Shown here: positions 11,225 through 19,831 of the stretch, in pieces
How positions within the stretch are numbered: the first letter of the stretch is position 1
Layout of the letters: each line of letters starts with the position of its first letter
Source of the DNA: Streptomyces thermodiastaticus
Lineage (GTDB): Bacteria > Actinomycetota > Actinomycetes > Streptomycetales > Streptomycetaceae
Assembly (NCBI RefSeq): GCF_014656135.1
Contig: NZ_BNBV01000008.1
Span: 62,001-126,000 of the forward strand
Length of the DNA stretch: 64,000 nucleotides
Direction of reading: 5' to 3'
Notes under the pieces: generated by a model
What the model was told of the DNA's origin: nothing
Databases searched by the model: none
The model's input: the letters and a program-made list of their open reading frames with translations, nothing else
Made by a program: the position numbers and the translations under genes

Positions 11225-11839
11225 ATGGACTTCGCGGGCGCGGGGCGACGGGCCTCACGGCTGGTCCCCGCCGTGCTGCGCCGGGCCCGGCAGGGTGCGG
11301 CGCGGCGCGCGCTGGCCGCCTCCCTCGCCGCGGCCGTCGGTGCCCGGCTCGGCCCTCCGGCCGGTGTGCGGGAGGTGTGCGGGGCGCTGTGCGAGGAGAT
11401 GAGCGCACGGCGCGGCGGACGCCCGGTGCGGCTGCGTTTCGAGCGGTTCCCCGACGAGCTCGAAGTGACCGGCCTGTGCGTGGAGTTCCAGGACTTCGAC
11501 CTGGTGATCGTCGAGGAGCGGGCCGAGGAGTTGCAGCAACTGGTCATCCTGGGGCACGAGTTGTGGCATCTGCAGGCCGGTCACCGGCATCACCGGGTGC
11601 CCGGCGCGGCGGCCGAGCATGTACTGGCCGGGCAACCGGGCTGGCGGGACCGGGCGTTGACGATGGCGGCGCGTGACGGCTCCCGCGAGGCCGACGAGGC
11701 CGTGGCCGACGACTTCGGGCACCGTCTGGCCGCCGCCGTCAGGTCCTGCCTCGGTCCGGCCGCCCCCGTCGGCGCCCGCGTCCCCGACCGGGTCCAGCGC
11801 ACGCTGGGCTGTCTGCGGCGCCCCGGAGCGGCCCGGTGA
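11225..11839 (+). CDS. ImmA/IrrE-like zinc metalloprotease domain protein
   Basis: A 204-aa protein with a Zn-protease motif HELWH at residues 111-115, within VILGHELWHLQAGH, preceded by a beta-rich region (DLVIVEERAEE) as in ImmA/IrrE/DUF955 proteins. Members often cleave or control a partner regulator and are frequently labelled toxin components in Streptomyces. No XRE partner is adjacent here. Its stop overlaps the GTG of the next gene (GTGA), so it is coupled to the MAB_1171c-type membrane protein. Confidence 0.75.
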   Translation: MDFAGAGRRASRLVPAVLRRARQGAARRALAASLAAAVGARLGPPAGVREVCGALCEEMSARRGGRPVRLRFERFPDELEVTGLCVEFQDFDLVIVEERAEELQQLVILGHELWHLQAGHRHHRVPGAAAEHVLAGQPGWRDRALTMAARDGSREADEAVADDFGHRLAAAVRSCLGPAAPVGARVPDRVQRTLGCLRRPGAAR

Positions 11840-13110
11840 CGACGCTGGCCTTCGACCCGGCGGCGCTGCTCGACGCCGTGTACGTCCCGTTCTGGATACC
11901 GACGGTGGTGCTGGCCGCCGCCCTGGTCATCAAGCTGCCCACGATCGTGCGGCTGTGGCGGGATCCGCTGCTGCGCGCGGTGGCCGGACTGCTGCTGCTG
12001 GCCTGCGCGGTGTTCGTGTTCTGCACGCCGGCGACGATCGCCTGGGTCAACCGGCTCACGGGCGTGCCGAACATCTCGGCGCCGTGGTGCTATTCGCTGC
12101 TGACCGCGTTCTGCGGTTCCTGTCTGGTGCTGATCATCACCTGGCGCAGCGGCCTGACCGAGGGGCTGCCCGCCACGCGGCGCGCGGTGCGCTGGGTGGT
12201 GACCGTCTACCTGGGTGTGATCGCCGCGCTGTGGGTCCTGTTCGCGCTGGCCGACGTGCCCGTGGAGCGGGTACGGGACCTGGACACGTACTACGCGCGC
12301 ACCCCGTTCATGCGCGAGGAGATCCTGCTGTACCTCACCGCGCACTGCGTGGCCTGCCTGATCACCTCACGGCTGATCTGGAACTGGGTGCGCGCCGACG
12401 GCCTGGACGCGTGGCTGCGCGGCGGGCTGAAGCTGCTGGGCGCCGGCTACGTGCTCAACCTGATCTTCGACGCCTGCAAGCTGACGGCGGTCGCCGCCCG
12501 CTGGTGCGGGCGGGACCTGGACTGGCTGAGCACCAACCTGGCACCGCCGGTGGCCGCGCTGTCCGCGATCCTGATCGCCGTCGGCTTCATCCTGCCGCAC
12601 GCCGGCCAGTACCTGGACGACCGCTGGCGGGTGCATCTCGCCCACCGCGAGCTGCGTCCGCTGTACGAGCTGATGCGCACCGCGAGCGGCGGCGGGGTGC
12701 CGTTCGTGCTGCGGGCCACGCCGGAGCTGCGGCTGATCCGGCGGGAGACGTTCATCCGGGACGTGCTGCTGCCGCTGGCCCGGCACCTCGACGCGGGCCT
12801 GGCCGACCGCGCCCGCCGGGCGGCGCTCGCCCGCGGTCACACTCCCGACGAGGCGCGGGCGATCGCCGCCGCGGTGGCCATCACGGACGCCGTCGCGACC
12901 CGGGGCAGCCGGCCCGAGCCGCCCGACACCGATCACTCGCCCGACCCCACGACCCTGCTGAAGGAGATCGGGGCCGTCTCGCGAGCCCTCCGCCGTCCCG
13001 ACGAGATCGAGGCGGTCCGCGCCCGTGCGGCCGCCGAAGCAGAGAGCGTTCTGGTCCATGAGCCTGCCGTCCACGAGCCGTCCGCACACCGGCCCGACCC
13101 CCATGAGTGA
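11836..13110 (+). CDS. MAB_1171c-family membrane protein
   Basis: A 424-aa protein with about seven hydrophobic segments in the first 260 residues, followed by a soluble C-terminal domain with HRELRPLYELMRTASGG and ETFIRDVLLPLARHLDAG. This is the MAB_1171c/DUF6545 architecture known from actinobacteria, labelled a putative transporter but without an established function. It starts at GTG 11836, overlapping the metalloprotease stop by 4 nt, and its own last 8 nt overlap the next gene. The arrangement metalloprotease - membrane protein - flavoprotein recurs in this genus and suggests one functional unit. Confidence 0.75.
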   Translation: MTTLAFDPAALLDAVYVPFWIPTVVLAAALVIKLPTIVRLWRDPLLRAVAGLLLLACAVFVFCTPATIAWVNRLTGVPNISAPWCYSLLTAFCGSCLVLIITWRSGLTEGLPATRRAVRWVVTVYLGVIAALWVLFALADVPVERVRDLDTYYARTPFMREEILLYLTAHCVACLITSRLIWNWVRADGLDAWLRGGLKLLGAGYVLNLIFDACKLTAVAARWCGRDLDWLSTNLAPPVAALSAILIAVGFILPHAGQYLDDRWRVHLAHRELRPLYELMRTASGGGVPFVLRATPELRLIRRETFIRDVLLPLARHLDAGLADRARRAALARGHTPDEARAIAAAVAITDAVATRGSRPEPPDTDHSPDPTTLLKEIGAVSRALRRPDEIEAVRARAAAEAESVLVHEPAVHEPSAHRPDPHE

Positions 13111-14494
13111 CCGCTCCACCGCCGTCGTCCTCGGCGGCTCCCTGGCCGGTCTGCTCGCCGCCCGCGCCCTGGCGCCCTTCGCCGGCCGGGTCCTGCTGAT
13201 CGAACGGGACGCGCTGCCCGAGGGTCCCGAGCCCCGCAGGGGTGTGCCGCAGGCGCGGCATGTGCACCAGCTGTGGTCGGGGGGTGCGCTGGCGCTGGAG
13301 CAGCTGCTGCCCGGGGTCACCGGGCGGCTGCTGGCGGCCGGCGGGACCCGGATGCCGGTGCCCACCGACATGGTGGCGCTGTCCCCGTACGGCTGGTTCC
13401 GGCGCTGGTCGGAGTCGGCGTTCATGCTGCGCAGCAGCCGCGACCTGTTGGAGTCGGTGATACGGCGGGAGGTGCTCGCCGACGGGCGGGTGACGGCGGT
13501 GGACCGCACCGAGGTGCTGGGGCTCACCGGCACCCGGGCCGCGGTGACCGGCGTGCGGCTGCGCGGTGCGGACGGGGCGGAGCGGACGCTGCGGGCCGGC
13601 CTGGTGGTGGACGCCACCGGGCGGGGCTCGCGGGCGCCACGGTGGCTGGCCGCGTTCGGGCTGCCCTCGGCGCGGCGGCGGGAGGTCAGCTCGGGAGTGG
13701 TGTACGCGAGCCGGCTGTTCCGGGCGCCGGAGGGTGCCGGGGACGACTTCCCCGTCGTCAACGTCCAGCCCGATCCGCGGGGCGGCCGGCCGGGGCGCGG
13801 CGGGGTGCTGATGCCCGTGGAGGACGGCCGGTGGCTGGTCACCGTGTTCGGCAGCCGGGGCGGCGAACCCACGCCGGACGCGGACGACTTCGTGCGCTAC
13901 GCCCGTGAGGAGCTGCGCCATCCCGTCATCGGGGAGCTGCTGGCCGGTGCCGAGCCGCTGAGCGAGGTGGCGTTCACCCGCAGCACCGCCAACCGGCGCT
14001 GGTACTACGAGCGGATGCCCGCCTGGCCGGAGAACTTCGTGGTGGTCGGGGACGCGGTGTGCGCGCTGAACCCGGTGTACGGGCACGGCATGACCGTGGC
14101 CGCGCAGACCGCGCTGGCGGTGCGGGACCTGGTCCGCCGCCGGGGATTCGGCACGGCGGGGCTGGCCCGGCGGATCCAGCGGACGGTGGGGCGCACGGTG
14201 CGCACCGCCTGGGATCTGGCGGTCGGCTCGGACGTGTTCTACCCGCAGGCCACCGAGACCGGTCCGACGCTGCGCGAGCGGGCGACGCAGGCGTATGTGG
14301 GGCGGCTGATGTACACGGCGACCGGCAACGGGCGGATCGCCCGGCGGGTGACGTCCGTGACGTCGCTGGAGCGGGGCGTGGCGTCGCTGCTCGCCCCGAG
14401 CGTGCTGCTCGCGGCGGCGGTGGGACCGCTGAAGCCGCAGCTGGCGGGCCCGCCGCTGACGCGGCGGGAGCGCAGGGCGGCGGGCTCGGCGTGA
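13103..14494 (+). CDS. FAD-dependent oxidoreductase (geranylgeranyl-reductase/monooxygenase superfamily)
   Basis: A 463-aa flavoprotein with an N-terminal dinucleotide-binding motif VLGGSLAGLLAARAL, an LIERD acidic strand end, a DATGRGSR motif and the second FAD contact VVVGDAVCALNPVYGHGM. Substrate unknown. I take the start ATG 13103, which overlaps the end of the membrane protein gene (ATGAGTGA). An upstream in-frame extension to 13025 reads through low-quality sequence and lacks family similarity. Third gene of the coupled operon. Confidence 0.8.
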   Translation: MSDRSTAVVLGGSLAGLLAARALAPFAGRVLLIERDALPEGPEPRRGVPQARHVHQLWSGGALALEQLLPGVTGRLLAAGGTRMPVPTDMVALSPYGWFRRWSESAFMLRSSRDLLESVIRREVLADGRVTAVDRTEVLGLTGTRAAVTGVRLRGADGAERTLRAGLVVDATGRGSRAPRWLAAFGLPSARRREVSSGVVYASRLFRAPEGAGDDFPVVNVQPDPRGGRPGRGGVLMPVEDGRWLVTVFGSRGGEPTPDADDFVRYAREELRHPVIGELLAGAEPLSEVAFTRSTANRRWYYERMPAWPENFVVVGDAVCALNPVYGHGMTVAAQTALAVRDLVRRRGFGTAGLARRIQRTVGRTVRTAWDLAVGSDVFYPQATETGPTLRERATQAYVGRLMYTATGNGRIARRVTSVTSLERGVASLLAPSVLLAAAVGPLKPQLAGPPLTRRERRAAGSA

Positions 14495-14509
14495 CCGGCG
14501 GCCACGGGG

Positions 14510-14549
14510 CCCCTGTCCCGTGATGCCGTCCCGGCACCGGTGACAGGGG
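14510..14549. terminator. Bidirectional terminator between convergent genes
   Basis: CCCCTGTC at 14510-14517 pairs with GACAGGGG at 14542-14549 around a 24-nt loop. It lies between the flavoprotein stop and the convergent SMP-30 gene stop. Confidence 0.5.
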
Positions 14550-14557
14550 GACGAGGA

Positions 14558-15418
14558 TCAGCCGGCGAAGGCCGGCTGCGGCAGCCCGCTGCCGGCGCCC
14601 GGCACCACCAGCAGCGCGCCGGCCAGCGGGTGCGGTGCCGTCAGACCGGCGCGGGCGGTGGTGATGTACAGGTCGGTCAGGTCCGGGCCGCCGAAGGCGC
14701 AGGCCGTGGTGCGCGGCACGGGCAGCTCGATCACCCGGTCCAGCCGTCCGTCGGGCGTGTAGCGGCGCACCGCGCCGCCGTCCCACAGGGCCACCCAGAC
14801 ACAGCCGTCGGCGTCGACCGTGAGGCCGTCGGGATAGCCGGCGCCGTCCTCCACCCGGGCCAGCGGCCGCCGGTTGCGCACTTGGGGGCCGTCGACGTCG
14901 AAGACGTCGATCCGGCGGGTGGGCGTGTCGATGTAGTACATCAGCCGGCCGTCGGGGCTCCAGCCGGTGCCGTTGCTCACCGTCACGTCGTCCAGGACGA
15001 GCTGCGCCGTGCCGTCGCCGGTCAGGCGGGTCAGGGTGCCGCCGCCCGGGGACTCGTCGTAGCGCATGGTGCCGGCCCACAGGGCGCCGTCGGGGGCGAC
15101 GGCGGCGTCGTTGCCGCGACGGCCGGGAACCGGGTCGCGGTGCAGCCAGCGGAAGGTGCCGTCGGGGTCGGTGAGGCCGACGCCGTCCCGCAGGTTCAGC
15201 ACCAGGCCGCCGCCGGCGCGCGGTGCGGCAGCGCCCACGTGCTGTTCGGTGGTGCGGACCGTGCGGCGGCCGGTGGCCGGGTCGAAGGTGTGCACCCGTG
15301 AGGCGAGGATGTCCACCCAGACGAGGTGTCCGGCGGCCGGGTCCCAGGTGGGGCCCTCGCCCAGCTCGGCCTGGGCCCGTACCGCGACCTCGTACGCCGT
15401 CGTGATGTGTGCCGTCAT
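14558..15418 (-). CDS. SMP-30/gluconolactonase/LRE-like beta-propeller hydrolase
   Basis: Probable metal-dependent sugar lactonase of 286 aa in the six-bladed SMP-30 fold. Visible metal-site segments are ELGEGPTWDPAAGHLVWVDI near residue 20 (Glu ligand) and VTVSNGTGWSPDGRLMYYID near residue 147 (Asn/Asp ligands). Its ATG overlaps the stop of the IclR gene (ATGA), so regulator and enzyme are made together. Together they suggest an inducible sugar-lactone step, substrate unknown. Confidence 0.85.
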   Translation of the reverse strand: MTAHITTAYEVAVRAQAELGEGPTWDPAAGHLVWVDILASRVHTFDPATGRRTVRTTEQHVGAAAPRAGGGLVLNLRDGVGLTDPDGTFRWLHRDPVPGRRGNDAAVAPDGALWAGTMRYDESPGGGTLTRLTGDGTAQLVLDDVTVSNGTGWSPDGRLMYYIDTPTRRIDVFDVDGPQVRNRRPLARVEDGAGYPDGLTVDADGCVWVALWDGGAVRRYTPDGRLDRVIELPVPRTTACAFGGPDLTDLYITTARAGLTAPHPLAGALLVVPGAGSGLPQPAFAG

Positions 15419-16188
15419 GCCGCCCTCCGGTGGCCGAGCCGTTCCGACAGGTCCGTGGCGCCCTGGGCGGCGAGCCGCTCCAGCTCGGCGCGGCGCTCCT
15501 CGCTCCAGCGGATCATGGGGACGGAGATGGACAGCGCGGCGACGACCTGGCCGGTGCGGTCGCGCACCGGGGCGGCCACGCAGCCGACGTCCGGGTTGGA
15601 CTCCCGCATCTCCACGGCCAGGCCGCGCCGGCGGATGCCGGCCAGGGCCTCGCGCAGGGCCGCCGGGTCGGTGACGCTGTGCGGGGTCATCGCGACCAGC
15701 TCGGCGTCGTCCGGGAGGCGGGCGGCCAGCTCCTGCTCGGGCAGGCAGGCCAGCAGCATCTTGCCGACCGCGGTGCAGTGCGCCGGCAGGCGGCGACCGA
15801 CCGCGGAGACCATGCGCACCGCGTGCGTGGAGTCCACCTTGGCGATGTAGATGACGTCGGTGTCCTCCAGGATCGCCACATGCACCGTCTCGTCGCAGGT
15901 CTCGGCGACCGAGCGGGCGACCTGCTGGCCCTCGGCGGCGAGGTCCAGCTGCTCGGCGTAGCGGCTGCCCAGCTGGTAGGGACGCACTCCGAGGCGGTAC
16001 CGTCCGGGCTGGTCGGGGACCGGGACCAGGTACTTGCGGGCGGCGAGCGTGGTGACCAGCTCGTGCACCGTGGTGCGCGGCAGCTGCAGCTTGCGCACGA
16101 TGTCCGGGGCGGAGAGCGTGCCGTCCCCGTCGAGGAACAGTTCGAGGATGTCGAGAGCCCGGGTCACGGCGGGCACGAGGCGTCCCAC
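15415..16188 (-). CDS. IclR family transcriptional regulator
   Basis: A 257-aa regulator with an N-terminal winged helix (residues 1-65, LSAPDIVRKLQLPRTTVHEL) and a C-terminal effector domain (RMVSAVGRRLPAHCTAVGKM, VAAPVRDRTGQVVAALSIS). I use GTG 16188, preceded by a GGGAGGGAG ribosome site 7 nt upstream. Longer in-frame extensions have no family similarity. It is coupled to the downstream lactonase gene and probably controls it in response to a related sugar acid. Confidence 0.88.
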   Translation of the reverse strand: MGRLVPAVTRALDILELFLDGDGTLSAPDIVRKLQLPRTTVHELVTTLAARKYLVPVPDQPGRYRLGVRPYQLGSRYAEQLDLAAEGQQVARSVAETCDETVHVAILEDTDVIYIAKVDSTHAVRMVSAVGRRLPAHCTAVGKMLLACLPEQELAARLPDDAELVAMTPHSVTDPAALREALAGIRRRGLAVEMRESNPDVGCVAAPVRDRTGQVVAALSISVPMIRWSEERRAELERLAAQGATDLSERLGHRRAA

Positions 16189-16480
16189 GGCCGGCTCCCT
16201 CCCTTGCGGCAGGCCTGTGTTCGAGATATCAACAGGCGATCGGCATGACGAACACAGGCTAGCCAGCGCACGGGACACGGGCAATGGCCGCGACGGGTGG
16301 GGCCGTCGTTCCCCGCCGGGCGGTACCGGGTTGCGGCCGCAGGACGGGGAACGGCCGCACGGCGGGCGACGCGTGCCGCTCGTGACGCGGGCGCGCGGCA
16401 AGCACCGCCCGCGTGACCGGGGACGTGCCGTCCCCGTGGTGCGGGCGCGCGGCGGGCCGCCGTGGACCACGATGGTGCCC

Positions 16481-17068
16481 ATGCCCGACGCGCCGCGCCC
16501 CGCCCGCCCCTTCACCGTGCTCGACTTCCAGCTGGTGCTGCTGCGCCGCATGGCCGACCACAACCCGGACCTGGTGGAGGACGCCCGCCGCACCCTGGGG
16601 GTCTCGCGCGCCGGGATGCGGGAGGCCAACAGACGGTGGCAGGCGATGGTCCGCGCGCCCGGGGGCCGCTCGGCGGCGGCCCGCTACCGCTCGGTCCTCG
16701 GTGCCCCGGAGTCGGTCACCGCGCGCCGCATCGGCGACCTGGACTGCGAGGCCCGGCAGTGGCCGCTCCCCCTCTGGCCGGATCTGCGCTTCGAGGTGCT
16801 GGCCGGGCCGCGGGGCCAAGTGTGGAACGCGTGGCTGGTGCGCGCCCCGTCGGCGCCGGCACCGCGGCTGCGCACCCTGGCGGACCTCACCCCGTGGTCC
16901 TGCACCGTCGACGAGGCTGCCCGCGCCTTCGCCCCGGCCCGCCCCCTGGAGGGCACCGCGCCCACCCGCTGGGGCCTGGCCTTCACCGCACCGGACACCG
17001 AGGGCGTACCGCGGCGGGTCGTCGCGGAGTTCACCTGGGGGCTGCTGCAACGGACGCGGGTGGACTAG
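16481..17068 (+). CDS. Conserved hypothetical protein
   Basis: A 195-aa protein starting MPDAPRPARPFTVLDFQLVL, with an ARRTLGVSRAGMREANRRWQ helical segment that resembles a helix-turn-helix but is not clearly one, and a C-terminal mixed alpha/beta part. I recognise no functional domain. ATGs at 16472 and 16481 are both possible; no Shine-Dalgarno is evident, so translation may be leaderless. Its stop TAG shares the tetranucleotide CTAG with the convergent ATP-grasp stop. Confidence 0.65.
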   Translation: MPDAPRPARPFTVLDFQLVLLRRMADHNPDLVEDARRTLGVSRAGMREANRRWQAMVRAPGGRSAAARYRSVLGAPESVTARRIGDLDCEARQWPLPLWPDLRFEVLAGPRGQVWNAWLVRAPSAPAPRLRTLADLTPWSCTVDEAARAFAPARPLEGTAPTRWGLAFTAPDTEGVPRRVVAEFTWGLLQRTRVD

Positions 17069-17967
17069 GAGTCCTGCCGACCGCCGGGTGCGAGCGCGGC
17101 CTGACAGATCGCCTGCGCCACCGGCGCCACGGACTGCGGGTGCAGCCACAGGAACAGGTTCGGCTCGACCAGCTCCAGCTCCATCACCTTCGGTTCGCCG
17201 TCGTCGCCGTCCACCAGGTCCACACGGGCGTACAGCAGCTCGGCACCGCCGGGCACGGCGGCCAGGGCCCGTTCGGCGACGGCGCGTTCGGCGGGCGTGG
17301 GCGTCCACGGCCGCAGGTCCGGGTGGGCCACCTTGTCCGCGTCGTAGGGGGTGCCGGGGCTCAGCACGGCCCGTTTGCGGCTGGCGTGCACCAGCCGGCC
17401 GCCGCAGAACTGCAGCGCCCGCTCGCCGGCGGTGTCGATCCGGGTGAGGTACGGCTGCACCATCGCGGCCAGGCCCTCGGCGTGCATGCGGGCGATCTGG
17501 GCGGCGGCCCGGTCCCGTTCGCCGGGCGTGTACCGGGCGGCGTAGCGGGCTCCGGCCCCGTGGACCGGCTTGACGACGAACTCGTGACCGCCGGGCAGGT
17601 CACCGGCGGCCGGGGTGTCGCCGGGGTCGAGATACCGGGTGGGGACCACGGGCACACCGGCGGCGGCCAGGTCGCCGAGGTAGCGCTTGTCGGTGTTCCA
17701 GCGCACGACGTCCAGCGGGTTGGCGAGCCGGGTCAGTTTCGCGCACCGCTCGGCCCACGCCAGGAACTCCTCGGTGCGCCAGGTGTAGTCCCAGGTGGAG
17801 CGTATGACGACGAGGTCGAACGCCGCCCAGTCGGTGTCCGGCGCGTCCCAGGGCAGGACGTGTGTCTCGGCCCCGGCGCCCGTGAGCGCCTCCGCCAGGG
17901 TGGGCAGGTCGCGGTCCCGGTTCGGGGCGCCCTGGGGGTCGTAGGTGGCGAGTGCGACACGAGGCAC
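17065..17967 (-). CDS. ATP-grasp ligase-like enzyme
   Basis: A 300-aa ATP-grasp protein. The N-terminal lobe has VVIRSTWDYTWRTEEFLAWA, then NTDKRYLGDLAAAGVPVVPT, the phosphate-binding lysine segment EFVVKPVHGAGARYAARY, and the metal-binding end VMELELVEPNLFL. Such enzymes (glutathione synthetase/RimK/DcsG-like) join a carboxylate to an amine through an acyl phosphate. The substrates are not evident. Start GTG 17967 follows GAGGGAG. It stands alone, convergent with the hypothetical gene and divergent from matB. Confidence 0.8.
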   Translation of the reverse strand: MPRVALATYDPQGAPNRDRDLPTLAEALTGAGAETHVLPWDAPDTDWAAFDLVVIRSTWDYTWRTEEFLAWAERCAKLTRLANPLDVVRWNTDKRYLGDLAAAGVPVVPTRYLDPGDTPAAGDLPGGHEFVVKPVHGAGARYAARYTPGERDRAAAQIARMHAEGLAAMVQPYLTRIDTAGERALQFCGGRLVHASRKRAVLSPGTPYDADKVAHPDLRPWTPTPAERAVAERALAAVPGGAELLYARVDLVDGDDGEPKVMELELVEPNLFLWLHPQSVAPVAQAICQAALAPGGRQDS

Positions 17968-18076
17968 GGCGGTCTCCCTCTTCGACGGCGGCCGGGGCGG
18001 AGCGCCTCGCACGCTAACACTGGTGTAGGAACGAGGGGTGTCGTCCGCCGAAGCCGACCTGTGAGGAGTGCGCCGC

Positions 18077-19522
18077 GTGTCTCGTCTCTTTCCGTCCCTG
18101 ACAGACGATCCCGTCGCGCAGGAGGCCCTGCGGTTCGGTGACCGGTCGCTGACCTACCGGCGGCTCGCGGCGGCGGCCGGTGCCGTCGGTGCCCGGGTGC
18201 GGGGGCGACAGCGGGTCGCGGTGTGGGCGACGCCCACGCTGGAGACGGCCGTCGCGGTGGTGGGCACGCTGCTGGCCGGGGTGGCCGCCGTGCCGCTGAA
18301 CCCCAAGGCGGGCGAGAAGGAACTCGGCCACATCGTCGGCGACAGCGACCCGTCGGTGGTGCTGGCCGCGCCCGGCGTCGAACTGCCCGCCGCACTGGCC
18401 GGGCTGGAGCGGATCGACGTCGACGCGGACGCGGACGGGCCCGTGCCCGTGGAGAACGCGGACGAGGGCGATCCGGCCCTGATCGTCTACACCTCCGGGA
18501 CCACCGGCCCGCCCAAGGGTGCCGTCATCCCGCGCCGGGCCGTGGCCGCCACCCTGGACGCGCTCACCGACGCCTGGCAGTGGACGGAGCGGGACGTGCT
18601 GGTGCACGGGCTGCCGCTGTTCCATGTGCACGGCCTGGTGCTCGGCACCCTCGGCCCGCTGCGGCGCGGCGGCAGCGTCCGCCACCTGGGCCGGTTCAGC
18701 ACCGAGGGGGTGGCGCGGGAGCTGAGCGACGGCGCGACGATGCTGTTCGGGGTGCCCACCATGTACCACCGGATCGCCGAGGCGCTGCCCGGCGACCCGG
18801 CACTGGTCAAGGCGCTGGCGGAGGCCCGGCTGCTGGTGTCGGGATCCGCGGCGCTGCCCGTGCACGACCACGAGCGGATCGCGGCGGCCACCGGGCGGCG
18901 GGTCGTCGAGCGGTACGGCATGACCGAGACGCTGATGAACACCAGCGTGCGGGCCGACGGCGAGGCCCGCTCCGGCACGGTCGGGGTGCCGCTGCCGGGC
19001 GTGGAGCTGCGGCTGGTGGAGGAGGACGGCACGCCGATCACCGCGCTGGACGGGGAGACGGTCGGCGAGATCCAGGTGCGCGGGCCGAACCTGTTCACCG
19101 AGTACCTGAACCGGCCCGACGCGACGGCCGCCGCGTTCACCGCGGACGGGTTCTTCCGCACCGGGGACATGGCGGTGCGCGACCCCGACGGCTCTGTGCG
19201 CATCGTCGGCCGCAAGGCCACCGACCTGATCAAGAGCGGCGGGTACAAGATCGGCGCCGGGGAGATCGAGAACGCGCTGCTGGAGCACCCGGCGGTGCGG
19301 GAGGCCGCGGTCACCGGGGAGCCGGACGCGGACCTGGGCGAGCGGATCGTGGCCTGGATCGTCCCGGCCGACCCGCAGTCCCCGCCCGGTCTTCAGGAGC
19401 TGGCGGACCATGTGGCGCGGCGGCTCGCCCCGCACAAGCGGCCCCGCGCGGTGCGGATCCTGGACGTGATGCCCCGCAACGACATGGGCAAGATCATGAA
19501 GCGGGCGCTGGGCTCCGCCTGA
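18077..19522 (+). CDS. matB: Malonyl-CoA synthetase (MatB)
   Basis: Acyl-adenylate-forming enzyme that makes malonyl- or methylmalonyl-CoA from the free diacid, ATP and CoA, supplying extender units. It has the P-loop YTSGTTGPPKGAV near residue 142, the RYGMTET motif, the hinge DGFFRTGDMA, and the catalytic C-terminal Lys in NDMGKIMKRAL. The sequence closely follows what I remember of the characterised S. coelicolor MatB. GTG 18077 is chosen over GTG 18068 because GAGGAG at 18063-18068 is correctly spaced only for the former. Length 481 aa, normal. Confidence 0.92.
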   Translation: MSRLFPSLTDDPVAQEALRFGDRSLTYRRLAAAAGAVGARVRGRQRVAVWATPTLETAVAVVGTLLAGVAAVPLNPKAGEKELGHIVGDSDPSVVLAAPGVELPAALAGLERIDVDADADGPVPVENADEGDPALIVYTSGTTGPPKGAVIPRRAVAATLDALTDAWQWTERDVLVHGLPLFHVHGLVLGTLGPLRRGGSVRHLGRFSTEGVARELSDGATMLFGVPTMYHRIAEALPGDPALVKALAEARLLVSGSAALPVHDHERIAAATGRRVVERYGMTETLMNTSVRADGEARSGTVGVPLPGVELRLVEEDGTPITALDGETVGEIQVRGPNLFTEYLNRPDATAAAFTADGFFRTGDMAVRDPDGSVRIVGRKATDLIKSGGYKIGAGEIENALLEHPAVREAAVTGEPDADLGERIVAWIVPADPQSPPGLQELADHVARRLAPHKRPRAVRILDVMPRNDMGKIMKRALGSA

Positions 19523-19542
19523 CGGCCCGGCGCGGACGCGGA

Positions 19543-19577
19543 CGGCGCCGCCTCCCTGGGACGGGGAGGCGGCGCCG
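19543..19577. terminator. Bidirectional hairpin terminator
   Basis: A 14-bp perfect stem, CGGCGCCGCCTCCC with GGGAGGCGGCGCCG, with a 7-nt loop. It lies between the matB stop (plus) and the small peptide stop (minus) and can serve both. Confidence 0.75.
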
Positions 19578-19595
19578 CCGTGTGTTCCCCGGGCG

Positions 19596-19655
19596 TCAGA
19601 CCAGCCAGCCGACGAGGTGGATCAGGCCGGCGAGGACGTGCGTGAGGACGTTCAT
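19596..19655 (-). CDS. Candidate 19-residue hydrophobic peptide
   Basis: ATG at 19655 encodes MNVLTHVLAGLIHLVGWLV followed by TGA. AAGGAG lies about 11 nt before the ATG and a strong hairpin follows the stop, so this looks like a complete minimal gene. The peptide has no acidic or Lys/Arg residues, two His, and a repeating hydrophobic pattern that would form an amphipathic or membrane-lying helix. Function unknown; a membrane-active or regulatory peptide are options. It lies 176 nt downstream of the subtilase gene on the same strand. Confidence 0.5.
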   Translation of the reverse strand: MNVLTHVLAGLIHLVGWLV

Positions 19656-19785
19656 GATCGTGCTGTCTCCTTGCAGTGCTTACGTGTGGGACCTACGCCA
19701 ACTACGGTCTGCAGCCCGTCGCTTGCGCACCGTCAGTATCGAGCGCCCCGCGCGCCCCGTGCGATCACTTCTGCGACGATCACCT

Positions 19786-19824
19786 GTTCAAGCGAACATC
19801 TGCTCCCGTGTTCGACTGTTCGAC
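19786..19824. promoter_or_regulatory. Cluster of GTTC/GAAC inverted repeats
   Basis: GTTC-N4-GAAC (19786-19797) overlaps CGAACA-N10-TGTTCG (19793-19814), followed by the direct repeat GTTCGAC (19810-19816 and 19818-19824). It sits between the subtilase stop and the 19-residue peptide gene. It could be an operator for the peptide gene; the spacing does not fit a simple LexA box. Confidence 0.3.
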
Positions 19825-19831
19825 CTGCGGC

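Noticed and set aside
19793..19814. LexA (SOS) box
   Set aside because: The actinobacterial LexA box has CGAAC and GTTCG only 4 bp apart; here the arms are 10 bp apart.
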